A DNA stretch of 64,000 nt from Brevibacillus laterosporus LMG 15441 (GCF_000219535.2 NZ_CP007806.1:1770501-1834500); one strand, 5' to 3'; counted from the first letter of the stretch, positions 1-9,500 are shown. Numbers and translations are program-made. The notes: generated from the sequence alone by a model not told the origin.

Positions 1-1061
1 CTAATATTGAAAAAATATTTGCTGGTGTACAGGATGCTTACATGTCCCTTTATGGAGATCAGAGGGGACAAGATTGGCTTGGGCACGCTATGGGAGAATT
101 GGAGCGGGTACAACAATATGATGAACAGCTAGTTCCGATTGTAGAAACGATTCAAAGTGCCTATTATCAGGTAGAGGACACTGTTCAACAATTGCGTCAT
201 ATAAAGGACCGTTTGGATTTTGATCCTGCTATCCTAGCTGAAGTAGAAGGCAGATTAGACCAATTATCTGGATTAAAGCGCAAGTATGGTAAGTCCGTAG
301 ATGAGATTTTGGAATATGCAGCAGGTATACAGGATGAACTAGATGAAATCCAGCATTATGATGATCGTTTGCAACAAATGGAAAAAACACTCCGTGAAGC
401 CGAAGCTGATGTAGCTATTGAGGCGCTGGAATTAAGTACGCTCCGCCGTGAGTTAGCAGTAGAGCTTGCTAACTTAATTGAGCATGAGCTAAAAGAATTG
501 CATATGGAACGAGCACGTTTTGCAATTGAGATTAAGCATATTCCAGACGAGCGAGGTATTGAGGTTGAGGGGAATCGAGTTAGGGTGAGTTCTCGCGGGA
601 TTGATGAGATAGAATTTTTGATTGCGCCGAACCCAGGTGAACCTCTGCGCCCCTTAACTAAGATTGCGTCTGGAGGGGAATTATCCCGTGTCATGCTCGC
701 GATTAAAAGCATACTAGCTACTACCGAGCAGGTGGGTACTCTGATCTTTGACGAGGTAGATACGGGTGTAAGCGGTCGAGCTGCTCAAGCTATTGCGGAA
801 AAATTGGCACGAGTAGCGAAACATCGTCAAGTGCTATGTATTACGCATTTACCGCAAGTAGCTTCTATGGCGGATGCCCATTTTTATATTCAAAAGCAGA
901 TGGATGAACAGGAGACCAGCACAACGGTTGTCCTCATGTCTTCGGAAGAGCGTGTGAACGAGCTTGCTCGTATGCTTGGCGGAGCTGAAGTTACAGAGAA
1001 AACAAAAGAACATGCTAAGGAAATGATTCTCCTTGGAGAAGAGCGGAAAGCTGTCAATTGA
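1..1061 (+). CDS. recN: DNA repair protein RecN, 3' part (truncated by window start)
   Basis: The reading frame is already open at base 3 and runs to the TGA at 1059-1061, so this is the C-terminal 353 codons of RecN, an SMC-like ATPase that acts early in double-strand break repair. Visible are a long helical coiled-coil section rich in Glu, Leu and Arg, then the ATPase C-lobe: the ABC-type signature region around IASGGELSRVMLAIK, the Walker B stretch TLIFDEVDTGVSG and the H-loop VLCITHLPQVA. The Walker A half lies outside the window. In Bacillales recN directly precedes spoIVB, as here. The stop codon sits inside the arm of a terminator hairpin. Confidence 0.97.
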   Translation, partial: NIEKIFAGVQDAYMSLYGDQRGQDWLGHAMGELERVQQYDEQLVPIVETIQSAYYQVEDTVQQLRHIKDRLDFDPAILAEVEGRLDQLSGLKRKYGKSVDEILEYAAGIQDELDEIQHYDDRLQQMEKTLREAEADVAIEALELSTLRRELAVELANLIEHELKELHMERARFAIEIKHIPDERGIEVEGNRVRVSSRGIDEIEFLIAPNPGEPLRPLTKIASGGELSRVMLAIKSILATTEQVGTLIFDEVDTGVSGRAAQAIAEKLARVAKHRQVLCITHLPQVASMADAHFYIQKQMDEQETSTTVVLMSSEERVNELARMLGGAEVTEKTKEHAKEMILLGEERKAVN

Positions 1062-1076
1062 AATTGACAGCTTTTT
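1047..1076 (+). terminator. Rho-independent terminator of recN
   Basis: A perfect 13-bp stem (AAAGCTGTCAATT paired with AATTGACAGCTTT) with a 2-nt apex is followed by a T tract. The 5' arm overlaps the last codons and stop of recN, leaving almost no untranslated tail. Confidence 0.9.
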
Positions 1077-1170
1077 GGTGTTATAAACAGGTGGCGTGCA
1101 GGTAACATTAAATATTAGTAAGTGAGGTGTAGCTGTAGGTGTAGGTAGGGAAGCTAGGAGTGATTGCTGG

Positions 1171-2496
1171 GTGATACGAAATCACAAAAGAAAATGGATT
1201 GGATCTCTGCTCTTACTCTTGACCGCGTTTATTGTTACTTCAACCCCCTTTCATGATGTAACCTCTTTACCCAAAGAACTACGGTTGTTTGAAGGTTCCC
1301 TTAGCCAATTAAAGCTTTCCGTACCTGTAATGGGAACACTAGTAAACAGTAACCCCGAAATTTTGCAAGTAAACGGAATAGAAGCCCGTGAAGTACACGT
1401 CGATTTTAGCCAACCATTGCAAGTGGCACCCAAAAAAGTAGGGCAGGCTCGTCTGCAATGGCGAGTTGGCAAGCTTCCCATTAAAGAAGTTAAGGTTAAT
1501 GTGCTCCCCGATCTGAAAGTCATACCTGGCGGACAATCAATTGGTGTTAAGCTACAGACTGCTGGCGTTCTTGTAGTTGGCCATCATTTGGTTGATACAG
1601 GTAAAGAAAAAGTTTCACCTGGTGAAAAATCTGGCATTCATGTTGGAGATATGATTGTCAAAATGAATGATCTGTACATTAATGACATGAGTGAAGTCAA
1701 AAAGATTGTAAATGAAGCTGGTGCAAAGAACCAATCTATTCAACTCATGGTTGTACGTGGAAAAGAAAAGATCGTTTTGACACTTAAACCAGCACAAGAC
1801 AAAAAAGATAATCAGTATCGCATGGGACTTTATATTCGTGATTCCGCAGCAGGTGTGGGTACGTTAACTTTTTATGAGCCAGAATCAAAGGCATATGGAG
1901 CTCTTGGTCACGTCATTTCAGATGTAGATACAGGACAGCCTATCGTTGTGGGAGATGGACAAATCGTACAGGCTAGTGTTACTTCCATTGAGAAAGGGCA
2001 GAGTGGTAATCCAGGTGAGAAATTCGCCCGCTTTTACAATGAAAATGAAGTGTTAGGCAACATTTCTAAAAACACCCCGTTTGGCATTTTCGGAAAAATG
2101 TATGACAAACCCAAAAGAGCAAAGCGAAATGAACCATTGCCGGTAGCATTAGCTGAGCAGGTAAAAGAAGGTCCAGCAAAAATTTTAACAGTCGTGAATG
2201 GACAAGAGGTAGAAGAGTTTGAGATTGAAATTGTCAATGTTGTAAAACAGCATTTTCCTGCAACTAAAGGGATGATCATTAAGGTTAATGACAAGCGATT
2301 ATTAGAAAAAACAGGTGGAATTGTACAAGGTATGAGCGGCAGCCCTATTATTCAAGATGGGAAAGTGGTTGGAGCAGTTACGCATGTATTCGTCAATGAT
2401 CCTACTTCCGGCTATGGTTGTTTTATTGAATGGATGCTTCAGGATGCGGGTTTGACGATAAAACAACAACAATCTATGGGTCTCAAGGCGAGCTAA
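1171..2496 (+). CDS. spoIVB: SpoIVB serine peptidase (sigma-K checkpoint signal)
   Basis: SpoIVB is the forespore-secreted S55 protease that cleaves SpoIVFA and so triggers pro-sigma-K processing in the mother cell. The 441-aa protein has an N-terminal signal-anchor (about residues 10-25), a PDZ domain (about 128-210) and the S55 peptidase domain to the end. The catalytic Ser is in GMSGSPI (Ser391) and the family His is in GALGHVISD (His247). The start is GTG at 1171, preceded by a TAGGAGTG Shine-Dalgarno sequence. It lies between recN and spo0A, the classical order, with a terminator on each side, so it is probably monocistronic. Confidence 0.97.
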   Translation: MIRNHKRKWIGSLLLLLTAFIVTSTPFHDVTSLPKELRLFEGSLSQLKLSVPVMGTLVNSNPEILQVNGIEAREVHVDFSQPLQVAPKKVGQARLQWRVGKLPIKEVKVNVLPDLKVIPGGQSIGVKLQTAGVLVVGHHLVDTGKEKVSPGEKSGIHVGDMIVKMNDLYINDMSEVKKIVNEAGAKNQSIQLMVVRGKEKIVLTLKPAQDKKDNQYRMGLYIRDSAAGVGTLTFYEPESKAYGALGHVISDVDTGQPIVVGDGQIVQASVTSIEKGQSGNPGEKFARFYNENEVLGNISKNTPFGIFGKMYDKPKRAKRNEPLPVALAEQVKEGPAKILTVVNGQEVEEFEIEIVNVVKQHFPATKGMIIKVNDKRLLEKTGGIVQGMSGSPIIQDGKVVGAVTHVFVNDPTSGYGCFIEWMLQDAGLTIKQQQSMGLKAS

Positions 2497-2517
2497 ATGC
2501 TTGCTTGAGGCCTTTTT
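2481..2517 (+). terminator. Terminator of spoIVB
   Basis: CTCAAGGCGAGC and GCTTGCTTGAGG form an imperfect stem around a short AT loop, followed by CCTTTTT. The 5' arm overlaps the end of the coding region. Confidence 0.8.
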
Positions 2518-2625
2518 ACATTCTTGTTTTTGATGAATCAAATACGGAGGATAGCAAAAGTTCTACAGCAAATTACACGATGCCCCTCCTATAAAAATCT
2601 GATCATCGGTCCTTTTACTCTTATT

Positions 2626-2692
2626 TGTCGAATCATCAGAGATATCATTCAATCTTTCGTCATGGGCAGGAGTTAAAAATGACCTGTCGAAT
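2626..2692 (+). promoter_or_regulatory. spo0A promoter: sigma-H type with two 0A boxes
   Basis: Two exact TGTCGAA boxes (the Spo0A~P recognition core) lie at 2626-2632 and 2685-2691. Between and across them is a sigma-H pattern: AGGAGTT at 2668-2674, 11 bases, then GTCGAATAA with GAAT at 2689-2692. It follows the published sigma-H consensus with one mismatch. The downstream 0A box overlaps the -10 element. The arrangement predicts sigma-H transcription with direct Spo0A feedback, as known for the B. subtilis Ps promoter. Confidence 0.75.
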
Positions 2693-2785
2693 AATTTACC
2701 ATAAGGAATCAAGAGAAACGTACTTCTTCACAGGAAAGAAGTGTTAGATCATGCACTGTGATCGAATGCGTAAGGAGGAACGAAT

Positions 2786-3568
2786 TTGAGTAAGATAAGC
2801 GTAGTATTAGCTGATGACAATCGTGAGTTTGTAGGTCTTCTTGAAGAGTATATTAACACTCAGAGTGATATGAGCGTAAGCGGTGTCGCTTATAACGGAA
2901 ATGATGTATTAAAGATCGTCCAAGAGCGCGTTCCAGATATTATCATTTTGGACATTATCATGCCTCATCTGGATGGCTTGGCTGTATTAGAGCAAATTCA
3001 AGCGATGCGACTAACACCTCAACCTAAAATCATCATGCTGACAGCATTTGGCCAAGAAGAGATTACAAAGCGCGCGGTAGAACTTGGGGCATCTTACTAT
3101 ATATTAAAGCCTTTTGACATGGACATTCTTGCACAGCGAATTCGTCAGATGATCGGTAGCAAGACCTCTTTTATCCCCGTAATGAAAACTTCTTCTATGA
3201 TACAAAATAAAGGACGTAATTTAGATGCCAACATAACCAGCATTATCCATGAGATCGGAGTGCCTGCTCATATTAAAGGATATTTATATTTACGAGAAGC
3301 GATTACGATGGTCTATAACGATGTTGAACTATTGGGTTCTATCACAAAGGTACTATATCCGGATATTGCTAAAAAGTTTAATACAACAGCCAGTCGTGTA
3401 GAGCGTGCAATCCGTCATGCGATTGAGGTGGCTTGGTCAAGAGGTAATCTGGATTCCATTTCTAGCTTGTTTGGATATACGGTTTCTAATACAAAGGCAA
3501 AACCTACGAACAGCGAATTTATCGCGATGGTGGCGGATAAGCTGCGGATTGAGGCGAAGATTAGCTAA
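2786..3568 (+). CDS. spo0A: Stage 0 sporulation response regulator Spo0A
   Basis: This is the master regulator of sporulation entry, a phosphorelay-fed DNA-binding response regulator. The 260-aa protein has a receiver domain (about 4-120) with the acidic pair in LADDN and the phosphoacceptor Asp56 in IIILDIIMP, then the Spo0A_C effector domain (about 155-257) with recognition-helix text [18 protein letters not shown]. The start is TTG at 2786, behind AAGGAGGA with 6-nt spacing; no better start is nearby. It is monocistronic, with a hairpin terminator 260 bp downstream. Confidence 0.98.
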   Translation: MSKISVVLADDNREFVGLLEEYINTQSDMSVSGVAYNGNDVLKIVQERVPDIIILDIIMPHLDGLAVLEQIQAMRLTPQPKIIMLTAFGQEEITKRAVELGASYYILKPFDMDILAQRIRQMIGSKTSFIPVMKTSSMIQNKGRNLDANITSIIHEIGVPAHIKGYLYLREAITMVYNDVELLGSITKVLYPDIAKKFNTTASRVERAIRHAIEVAWSRGNLDSISSLFGYTVSNTKAKPTNSEFIAMVADKLRIEAKIS

Positions 3569-3858
3569 AGACGATATCTATGCTGTTTTCATGTTAAGAT
3601 AAGCGTCCTGTTCCCGTCAATTTTTGCTTGTGGCTCGGTCGAGATTCCAATAAATTTTTCATCGTCATTCCAATATAGTTGGTCTTTTCACCTCCGTATT
3701 TTTTACGTAGTTAGTCGGAAAGATCGCTTGACCCAAAGTGTTCCCGAATATTTATTGCGAATCAACTTTAACTGGAGGATAAGTTAGAAAATAGTAGAAT
3801 ACCTTCGCGGATAAACTCACGATTTCATTTCGCTAGTCCTTCGGGGCTGGCGTTTTTT
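3569..3858 (+). terminator. spo0A 3' region with terminator at 3831-3858
   Basis: The roughly 260 bases after spo0A hold no gene I can support. The block ends in a clear intrinsic terminator at 3831-3858: CGCTAGTCC, TTCG tetraloop, GGGCTGGCG, then TTTTTT. It would give spo0A an unusually long 3' untranslated tail unless an unseen small transcript ends here. Confidence 0.7.
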
Positions 3859-3886
3859 ATTTGGATTATACTGGGGAATTTAGTGA

Positions 3887-4000
3887 GAGTGGTTATTGAT
3901 CTACATTCAAACTGTAGAAGAGATACGGCTGGAAATGGAGAGCTATAGTCCGCATGCGGATTATGTACGTATGAATCGAGTGAGAGACCATAGTAAGTAA
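3887..4000 (+). pseudogene. Possible 3' fragment of a lost coding sequence
   Basis: An open frame without ATG runs from after the TGA at 3884 to a TAA at 3998-4000. Its last 18 residues include PHADYVRMNRVRDHSK, which reads more like a real protein tail than chance sequence. There is no convincing ribosome binding site, and TTG at 3896 would be the only start. I do not recognise the family. It could be a gene remnant or a chance ORF. Confidence 0.25.
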
Positions 4001-4020
4001 AGAAAAATTAATGCAAATAA

Positions 4021-4055
4021 CTAAAAGAATAAAAGAGCCTCCCTTTAAAGGAGGC
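4021..4055 (-). terminator. Terminator of the small secreted-peptide operon
   Basis: GCCTCC (4037-4042) pairs with GGAGGC (4050-4055). On the minus strand the stem is followed by CTTTTATTCTTTT. It lies just beyond the stop codon of the 39-aa peptide gene at 4062. Confidence 0.75.
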
Positions 4056-4061
4056 ATTAGC

Positions 4062-4181
4062 TTAACTTATTTGATCACATTGCTCAACCTGACAGAAACT
4101 TTGTGGTTCAGCAGCGATTGCGGCACTAGAAACTGATAAGATCATCAGGGCACTAATTCCTATAGTAAATATCTTTTTCAT
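4062..4181 (-). CDS. Small secreted peptide precursor, 39 aa, two Cys
   Basis: A minus-strand ORF encodes 39 residues: an MKKIF-type signal peptide with hydrophobic core ISALMILSVSSAAIAA, then a predicted mature part of about 15 residues with two cysteines (SFCQVEQCDQIS). An Ala-x-Ala cleavage site is visible at AIAAE. The upstream AAAAAGGGA is a weak Shine-Dalgarno sequence. It follows the 61-aa secreted peptide gene by 48 bp in the same direction and ends at a terminator, so the two are probably one transcript. The function is unknown; the size suits a signalling or antimicrobial peptide, but nothing in the sequence decides this. Confidence 0.6.
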   Translation of the reverse strand: MKKIFTIGISALMILSVSSAAIAAEPQSFCQVEQCDQIS

Positions 4182-4229
4182 ATAATCGATCCCTTTTTAG
4201 AAGTGTAGTGGTTTAATTTTCAGAAAAGG

Positions 4230-4415
4230 TTACCATGAACACATCTCTTGCATATTCCCTCTAGGAGCTGGTGGGCATTTAGGATGAGGACCTACTGGAC
4301 AATCCGTCTTACCGTTAGGATTGCACAAAGTCGCAAAAGTAGGCTTAGGCGAAATTGTAACCAAGCCCCCAACGATTAATGTAGCTGTAAGAAATACACC
4401 CATTAGTTTCTTCAT
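4230..4415 (-). CDS. Small secreted Cys/Pro-rich peptide, 61 aa
   Basis: A 61-aa minus-strand ORF has a clear signal peptide (MKKLMGVFLTATLIVGGLV) and a mature part of about 32 residues with four cysteines, rich in Pro and Gly (LCNPNGKTDCPVG, HPKCPPAPRG, EMCSW). A strong AAAGGAGATC Shine-Dalgarno sequence precedes the ATG. It is the first gene of a two-peptide unit with the 39-aa gene at 4062-4181. Four Cys in a secreted peptide suggest two disulfides. I do not recognise the family. The flanking DNA is very AT-rich compared with the chromosome core around it. Confidence 0.65.
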   Translation of the reverse strand: MKKLMGVFLTATLIVGGLVTISPKPTFATLCNPNGKTDCPVGPHPKCPPAPRGNMQEMCSW

Positions 4416-4625
4416 AAAAAATGATCTCCTTTGCTGTTAAATTATGTATTGTGCATCATTTATATTATTATATTATTTTTTATGTTTCAAACTTTTTAAA
4501 TAAAAGAGCAATAAATTATTGGTATAATCTAAAAGAGAAGTCCTTCGATTTTAAATGCTACGAAATAATTAGTACAGCAGGCTTATATAAGATGGGAATA
4601 ACAAACTTATTTAGTAATTATATGG

Positions 4626-4631
4626 TATAAT
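4626..4631 (+). promoter_or_regulatory. Extended -10 promoter of the NERD-domain gene
   Basis: TGGTATAAT at 4623-4631 matches an extended -10 (TGnTATAAT), 72 bp before the ATG of the NERD gene. I see no good -35 element. Confidence 0.45.
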
Positions 4632-4702
4632 CTTACTGTCAAGTAAGGTTAATGCTTTTACTTTTGTCCTAAAATTAATCAAATTTTCAAGGGGAAGCGT
4701 AT

Positions 4703-5683
4703 ATGTCTATATTCAATAAATTATTTGGTCAAAAAAGGACAATCCAAAGTCCGACATTTGTTAAGGATTTCTCAAAAGATAATCCTCAGCTTTCTGCCCT
4801 TAATGAGCTTTTAAACAAGGTTGCAGATGGAGAAAAGAAGGATTACATTGAGAGGGATATTAAGTCTCTTACATATGGACTTGCTGGCGAGAATAATGTC
4901 TACTTTGAACTAAAAAATTCATTCCTGCCAATTTTGTGTTTACACGATGTAAGGGTAGAGTATGAGGGTTATGTTGCTCAGCTTGATTTCGTTGTCATTT
5001 CTAATAAGTTTATCTGTATTTTAGAAACGAAGAAATTAAGTGGAAATATCTCGATTGACCAAGAAGGTAACTTTGTAAGAACCATAAAACTTAGATATGG
5101 AAAAGAAATTGTAGAGGGAATTTATAGTCCTGTAACTCAAAATGCAAGGCATATCGATATTATAAAACATGTCTTGTCAAAAGAATTGAAAATCAGCAAT
5201 ATACCAATTTTATCTCTTGTAGTCATGGCTAATCCCAAAACCATTATTAATAAATATAGTTGCCCTGCTGAGATAGAAAACTCAATTATCAAATACGATC
5301 AAATTAAAGCAACGCTGGAAAAATACCAGAATGATAAATCAAATACATATGACTTAGCTGAGAAGGATATGTATGCAATTTCAAATTTGCTAGTCAGGCT
5401 ACATACACCAAAGGAGATGGATTTCGTTGCAAAATATCGGTTTTCGAAAGATGATTTTCAAAAGAGGGATGAAACTTTACTTCGTGAAGAACTAAAATCG
5501 TACAGGCTTCAAACTTCAAGAGAAGAGAACATCAAGGCTTACTACATCTTCAATAATAATGAGATGGAAGATATGATAGCGAAATATCCGAGAACCAAAG
5601 AAGAGCTACTTACTGTTAAAGGCTTTGGACAAGTTAAAGTTGAAAAATACGGCGAGCGAATATTGAATATTTTTAATGGCTAA
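4703..5683 (+). CDS. NERD and HRDC domain protein (nuclease-related)
   Basis: The 326-aa protein has a NERD (nuclease-related) domain at about residues 55-170, with typical text YVAQLDFVVISNKFICILETK, where the Asp and the E-x-K resemble the PD-(D/E)xK nuclease core. It ends in an HRDC helical domain (about 271-324, including MIAKYPRTKEELLTVKGFG), a nucleic-acid-binding module found in RecQ helicases and RNase D. A DNA or RNA processing role is inferred. The start follows AAGGGGAAGCG. It stands alone in an AT-rich patch, compatible with horizontal acquisition. Confidence 0.8.
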   Translation: MSIFNKLFGQKRTIQSPTFVKDFSKDNPQLSALNELLNKVADGEKKDYIERDIKSLTYGLAGENNVYFELKNSFLPILCLHDVRVEYEGYVAQLDFVVISNKFICILETKKLSGNISIDQEGNFVRTIKLRYGKEIVEGIYSPVTQNARHIDIIKHVLSKELKISNIPILSLVVMANPKTIINKYSCPAEIENSIIKYDQIKATLEKYQNDKSNTYDLAEKDMYAISNLLVRLHTPKEMDFVAKYRFSKDDFQKRDETLLREELKSYRLQTSREENIKAYYIFNNNEMEDMIAKYPRTKEELLTVKGFGQVKVEKYGERILNIFNG

Positions 5684-5914
5684 TTGGATTATTATTACAA
5701 TAATTTACTATCAAAATCCAGATCAGGCTCATTTAAAAAAGAAACATTACACTGTTTTTTGAATGGTTTACTGATGGTGAAAACTTGATTATGTATAATA
5801 TTTACAAAAAGGATTGGTTTACAACAGATCCACATTTGTTACACATATTGGACGGACATCTCGTTGTATTCGTCTACTAAATTTGTGGACGCTTACACGC
5901 TATTTTACGATGAA

Positions 5915-5950
5915 AAGAGGGCGGGAATTACTTGACGACCGCCCTCTTCT
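5915..5950. terminator. Bidirectional terminator between NERD gene and twin-CX3C gene
   Basis: AAGAGGGCGG and CCGCCCTCTT form a perfect 10-bp stem. A T-rich side lies on the plus strand (CTTCTTC) and TTTTC on the minus strand. It sits at the 3' end of the minus-strand gene at 5982-6233. The rest of 5684-5914 holds nothing I can identify. Confidence 0.75.
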
Positions 5951-5981
5951 TCATATTGTTAGACAATAAAACTTGGATAAG

Positions 5982-6233
5982 TTATCTTCTGTGATGGAAA
6001 TGTAAACAATCTCGAAATTCTCGATGACATCTTCTGTTGCATCGGACATTATCGTGTCCGAACATGTGGTGACAGCGTCTTTCGCATCTTCGCCATTCTC
6101 TGATACATCTCTCACGGTGGTCAGGATGCCGTGGTACGAATGGGTCAAATTGGAAATACGGATCATCGTATGGATTCACATACCCGTCGTAATATACTTG
6201 TTGAATAATTGGCTTCTTACTTTTTCTTTTCAT
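5982..6233 (-). CDS. Small Arg/His-rich protein with twin CX3C motif
   Basis: This 83-aa protein has no signal peptide. The N-terminal half is rich in Tyr, Asp and Pro (YYDGYVNPYDDPYFQFDPF). The C-terminal half is very rich in Arg and His and has six cysteines spaced symmetrically: C-x6-C-x3-C-x10-C-x3-C-x6-C (CERRC and CNRRC are the twin CX3C). Such twin CX3C spacing typifies alpha-hairpin folds held by two disulfides. A GTGGGGGGG run precedes the ATG. The opposing 78-aa ORF at 6024-6260 lacks such features and is rejected. A spore-coat, metal-binding or nucleic-acid-binding role is possible; none is shown. Confidence 0.6.
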   Translation of the reverse strand: MKRKSKKPIIQQVYYDGYVNPYDDPYFQFDPFVPRHPDHRERCIREWRRCERRCHHMFGHDNVRCNRRCHREFRDCLHFHHRR

Positions 6234-6497
6234 GTTTTTACCCCCCCACTTTGGAAGTAATATGTTCTTTATAGTAAATGACGCTATGCCCTGTCCTGAC
6301 TAAACGAATTAACGGGGTGTTTCACCCAAATACTTGTAGTGGTGACGTTCGCCTAGGCTCTGTGTGTTACATGATCTACTATCACTGTCCTATCTATAGA
6401 TCTTATCCCTTTTTTGGGGGCTTATCTCTGTTCGGTCGAAAAGAGTAGGTGTTACTCAGTTGAGTTAATCCCAGTCCCAAATGAATATCTATGCAAT
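6234..6497. other. Intergenic region, no gene seen
   Basis: About 260 bases upstream of the minus-strand twin-CX3C gene, presumably holding its promoter. I found no ORF with a ribosome binding site, no repeat and no confident promoter motif. Confidence 0.4.
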
Positions 6498-6540
6498 GTG
6501 AAAAGCACCCAGCTACTTTTTGCTGAGTGCTTCTTTTCAC
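6498..6540 (-). terminator. Terminator of the P450-reductase gene
   Basis: GTGAAAAGCAC(CC)AGC pairs with TGCTGAGTGCTTCTTTTCAC around a short loop, 57 bp beyond the stop codon at 6597. On the minus strand the inner stem ends in TTTT. Confidence 0.7.
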
Positions 6541-6596
6541 GGGTGTTAATGGTCTATCTTTTTATCTGATGGGAAGAAGGGGTTTAAAAGCCCTTC

Positions 6597-9500
6597 TCAT
6601 GCGCCTGTCCAAACATCCTTTACATATTGTTCATCCCGTTGAAGCTTATCGAGCCAAGCCTGGGCTTTTTCTTTGCTTACAGAATGAATTGTTTGATAGG
6701 ATGAAATCAGTGTGGCTTCTACATCAGGAGCCATTCGACTCCCATCCCCACATACATAAAGTCGAGCTCCCTGATCTAGAAGACGAATCAACTCTTGTTC
6801 ATTTTGTTTCATGAGATGCTGAACATAGGTTTTCGGCTGGCCCTCTACTCGTGAAAAAGCGGTATGAATGGTCACGATACCTTCTTTTTCATATTGCGCA
6901 AACTCTTCTTGATACAAGTAATCCTGTTGCGGATGGCGGGCACCAAAGTAAAGATGGGCTTCACCAAGCTGTTTTCCTTGTTGCTGATAGTGCTTTCGTG
7001 CCTGAAGAAATCCCCGGAATGGTGCAACCCCGGTACCTGGTCCGATCATGATAAGAGGTGTTTCTGTATTTGTAGGTAGCGTGAAGTGAGATTCTGGTGT
7101 GCGTACAAATATAACAACAGGATCATTTGGCTTTAGATCGGCTAGATAATTTGACGCAACACCTCGATACTCCCCATGTCCACTCCAGGCTGGGCCGCGG
7201 ACTACGCTCACCGTTATGCTAGTACGATCTGGCAAGAGATGAGGGGAGCTGGAAATGGAATAGTAACGAGCTTTTAAAGGTGGAAGAAGCTCTAAAAAGC
7301 GTTCGAAAGGTAATTCACAGGCAGGATACTGTTCCATAAGATTAAACATAGATATGCGTATATTCATTATATTGGTTTTGTAGGTATCCTCTTCAAGTAA
7401 GGCTTCCAATTCCCGTTTATGAGGTGGGCAGGTTGTATAAGCAGCAAGTTCACGTAGTTGAGCACGGGTTGCTGCTTCCTGTAATTCTACGCTATGACTT
7501 AGCAGATCATATACACTTACCGGACGATCCAGCGGAAGATGCGCTGCACTGCGTCCACTGCCACTAAGAATTAGATAATCGTTACCATTCAAACCAAACC
7601 GATGTACAATACGTTCCACTAGCTGAGGACAGTTTTTGGGCAGAACACCTAAATGATCCCCCTCGTGGTAATGGACTCCTGCTGGAATAGCTATCTCGAT
7701 ATGACGAGTGCTACGTTCGCTAGTTTCTCCCTGAAGCTCTCTATTCTCTGTAACGTACGAACGAAGAGCATCATAGGACTCAGCGAGTGGAACTCCCGCA
7801 ATTCCATTAACATATTGGACAGAAAGCGTGCTGCGCTCTCGCTCCCGATTTTCGTTGATCTTGAGCCCTAAAGCGTTCATGACACCAGGCCACAATTGAT
7901 GACGCCAATCCTCAAGTTGTTTCTCAAAATCTCCGCTAGCGTCACCCTCTCCCTGCTTCATTAGCCGTGTCGCACCTTTTGCTTCGAGCTGCTTATCAAT
8001 CAGGTGAGGAACCTGCTGGTATGTGCTGGCCCAATTATGGTCACCACATCCGAATACAGTATAGTTGACCCCTGTAAATTCTTCAGGCTCTGCTTCTTTT
8101 AGCCATTGTACAAAGTCTTTGGCATTACTCGGTGGTTTTCCGTTATAAGAGGAGGTAATAATAAATACGGCTCCTTCTTTGGGTAGCTTACCTAAATAAT
8201 CATTTAAAGGAGCAACCTCGCTCTTGAATCCTTGGAAACGTGCATCCTCTGCAAGTTCTCTTGCAATCCCCTCTGCAGTGCCAAGATTGGAACCATATAG
8301 CACTAGCAAGGGCGTATTATGTGCGTCAACGATGGTAGAGGCTGTTGGCTGCGCTTGTGTTTTTTCGCGTTCCTTCTCTTTTCCGGTAATTTGAAAGGAG
8401 AGTTCATTCGTGCGTAAACGGACACGCATGGAAAAGCCTTCAGGTTTTAAAGTTAGTGTTTCTTTAATTTTTAGCTGATAATGATTATGGTCAATGATGT
8501 CAAAGTACTTTAAAATCATACCAAGTACTAAGGTCGCCTCTTGAAGCGCGAATTGCTGTCCTATGCAGGCTCGCTGCCCGTTTCCAAATGGTTTATACGC
8601 ATCATAGGGGATTTGACTTGGGTCTTCAAAGCGCTCAGGGCGAAACTCCTCGACGTCATCTCCCCAGACGCTTGTATCCCGATGAAGAGTAGGAATGAGT
8701 ACATTGACACTTTCGCCTTTTTTCAAAGGATATTTTCCATCCAGCAGTGTGTCTTCCTTCGCGTAAAGAGAGAAGGCAGGAGCTGTTGGCCACAGACGAA
8801 GAGACTCATTCAAAATCATCGATATGTACGTAAGATTTCGCACTTCAGTATAAGTTGGAGTAGAACCAGTTAAGACACGGTCTACCTCTTCATATGCTTT
8901 TTGAAGCTTATCCGGGTTCTTTAATAGAAAGTATAAAGCAAAGGATAAGAGACCGCTTGTGGTTTCATGACCAGCAATTAAGAAAGTAATAATCTGATAG
9001 CGAATATTTTCGTCATCCAAGCCTTCGCCCGTTTGGGGGTCTTTTCCCTTTAGCATATGGGAAAGTAAATCGTTTGCATCATGATCCTCGTGCTCTTTAC
9101 GTTCTGCTATTATTTTATCCACAAGGGTAAACATGGCTTGTATATCATGTTTAAATTGACGTTTTGTAATAACCATCAATTTATCTTTAATTTCTAGGCG
9201 CTGTAGCTGGCTCATTGCTTCATCCAGCGCACGAACCATGCTGGTAATGAAGGGATGCGGTTGTTCTCGATAAAAGCTATTAAACCGATAATTAAAGCCG
9301 CACAACCCAATGGTATCCAAAGTAAGCCTTGTCATATCCTCAGGTACGTCAATGCTTTCATCCGGGTTAAGGCGCGCCCATTTCTGGATAAGCTGTACAG
9401 CAATGTCTACCATCATGGAATGGTACCCTTGCATGGCTCTTTGGCTAAAGCTTGGGAGCAGGATATTATGAGCTTTTTGCCAATTGGGCTCATCCGTTGA

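Noticed and set aside
4421-4630. Plus-strand 69-codon ORF before the NERD gene
   Set aside because: Very AT-rich with Phe/Tyr/Asn bias, no ribosome binding site, and it ends over the promoter of the next gene.
6024-6260. Plus-strand 78-codon ORF opposite the twin-CX3C gene
   Set aside because: No Shine-Dalgarno sequence; the opposite strand has ordered cysteines, a ribosome binding site and a terminator.
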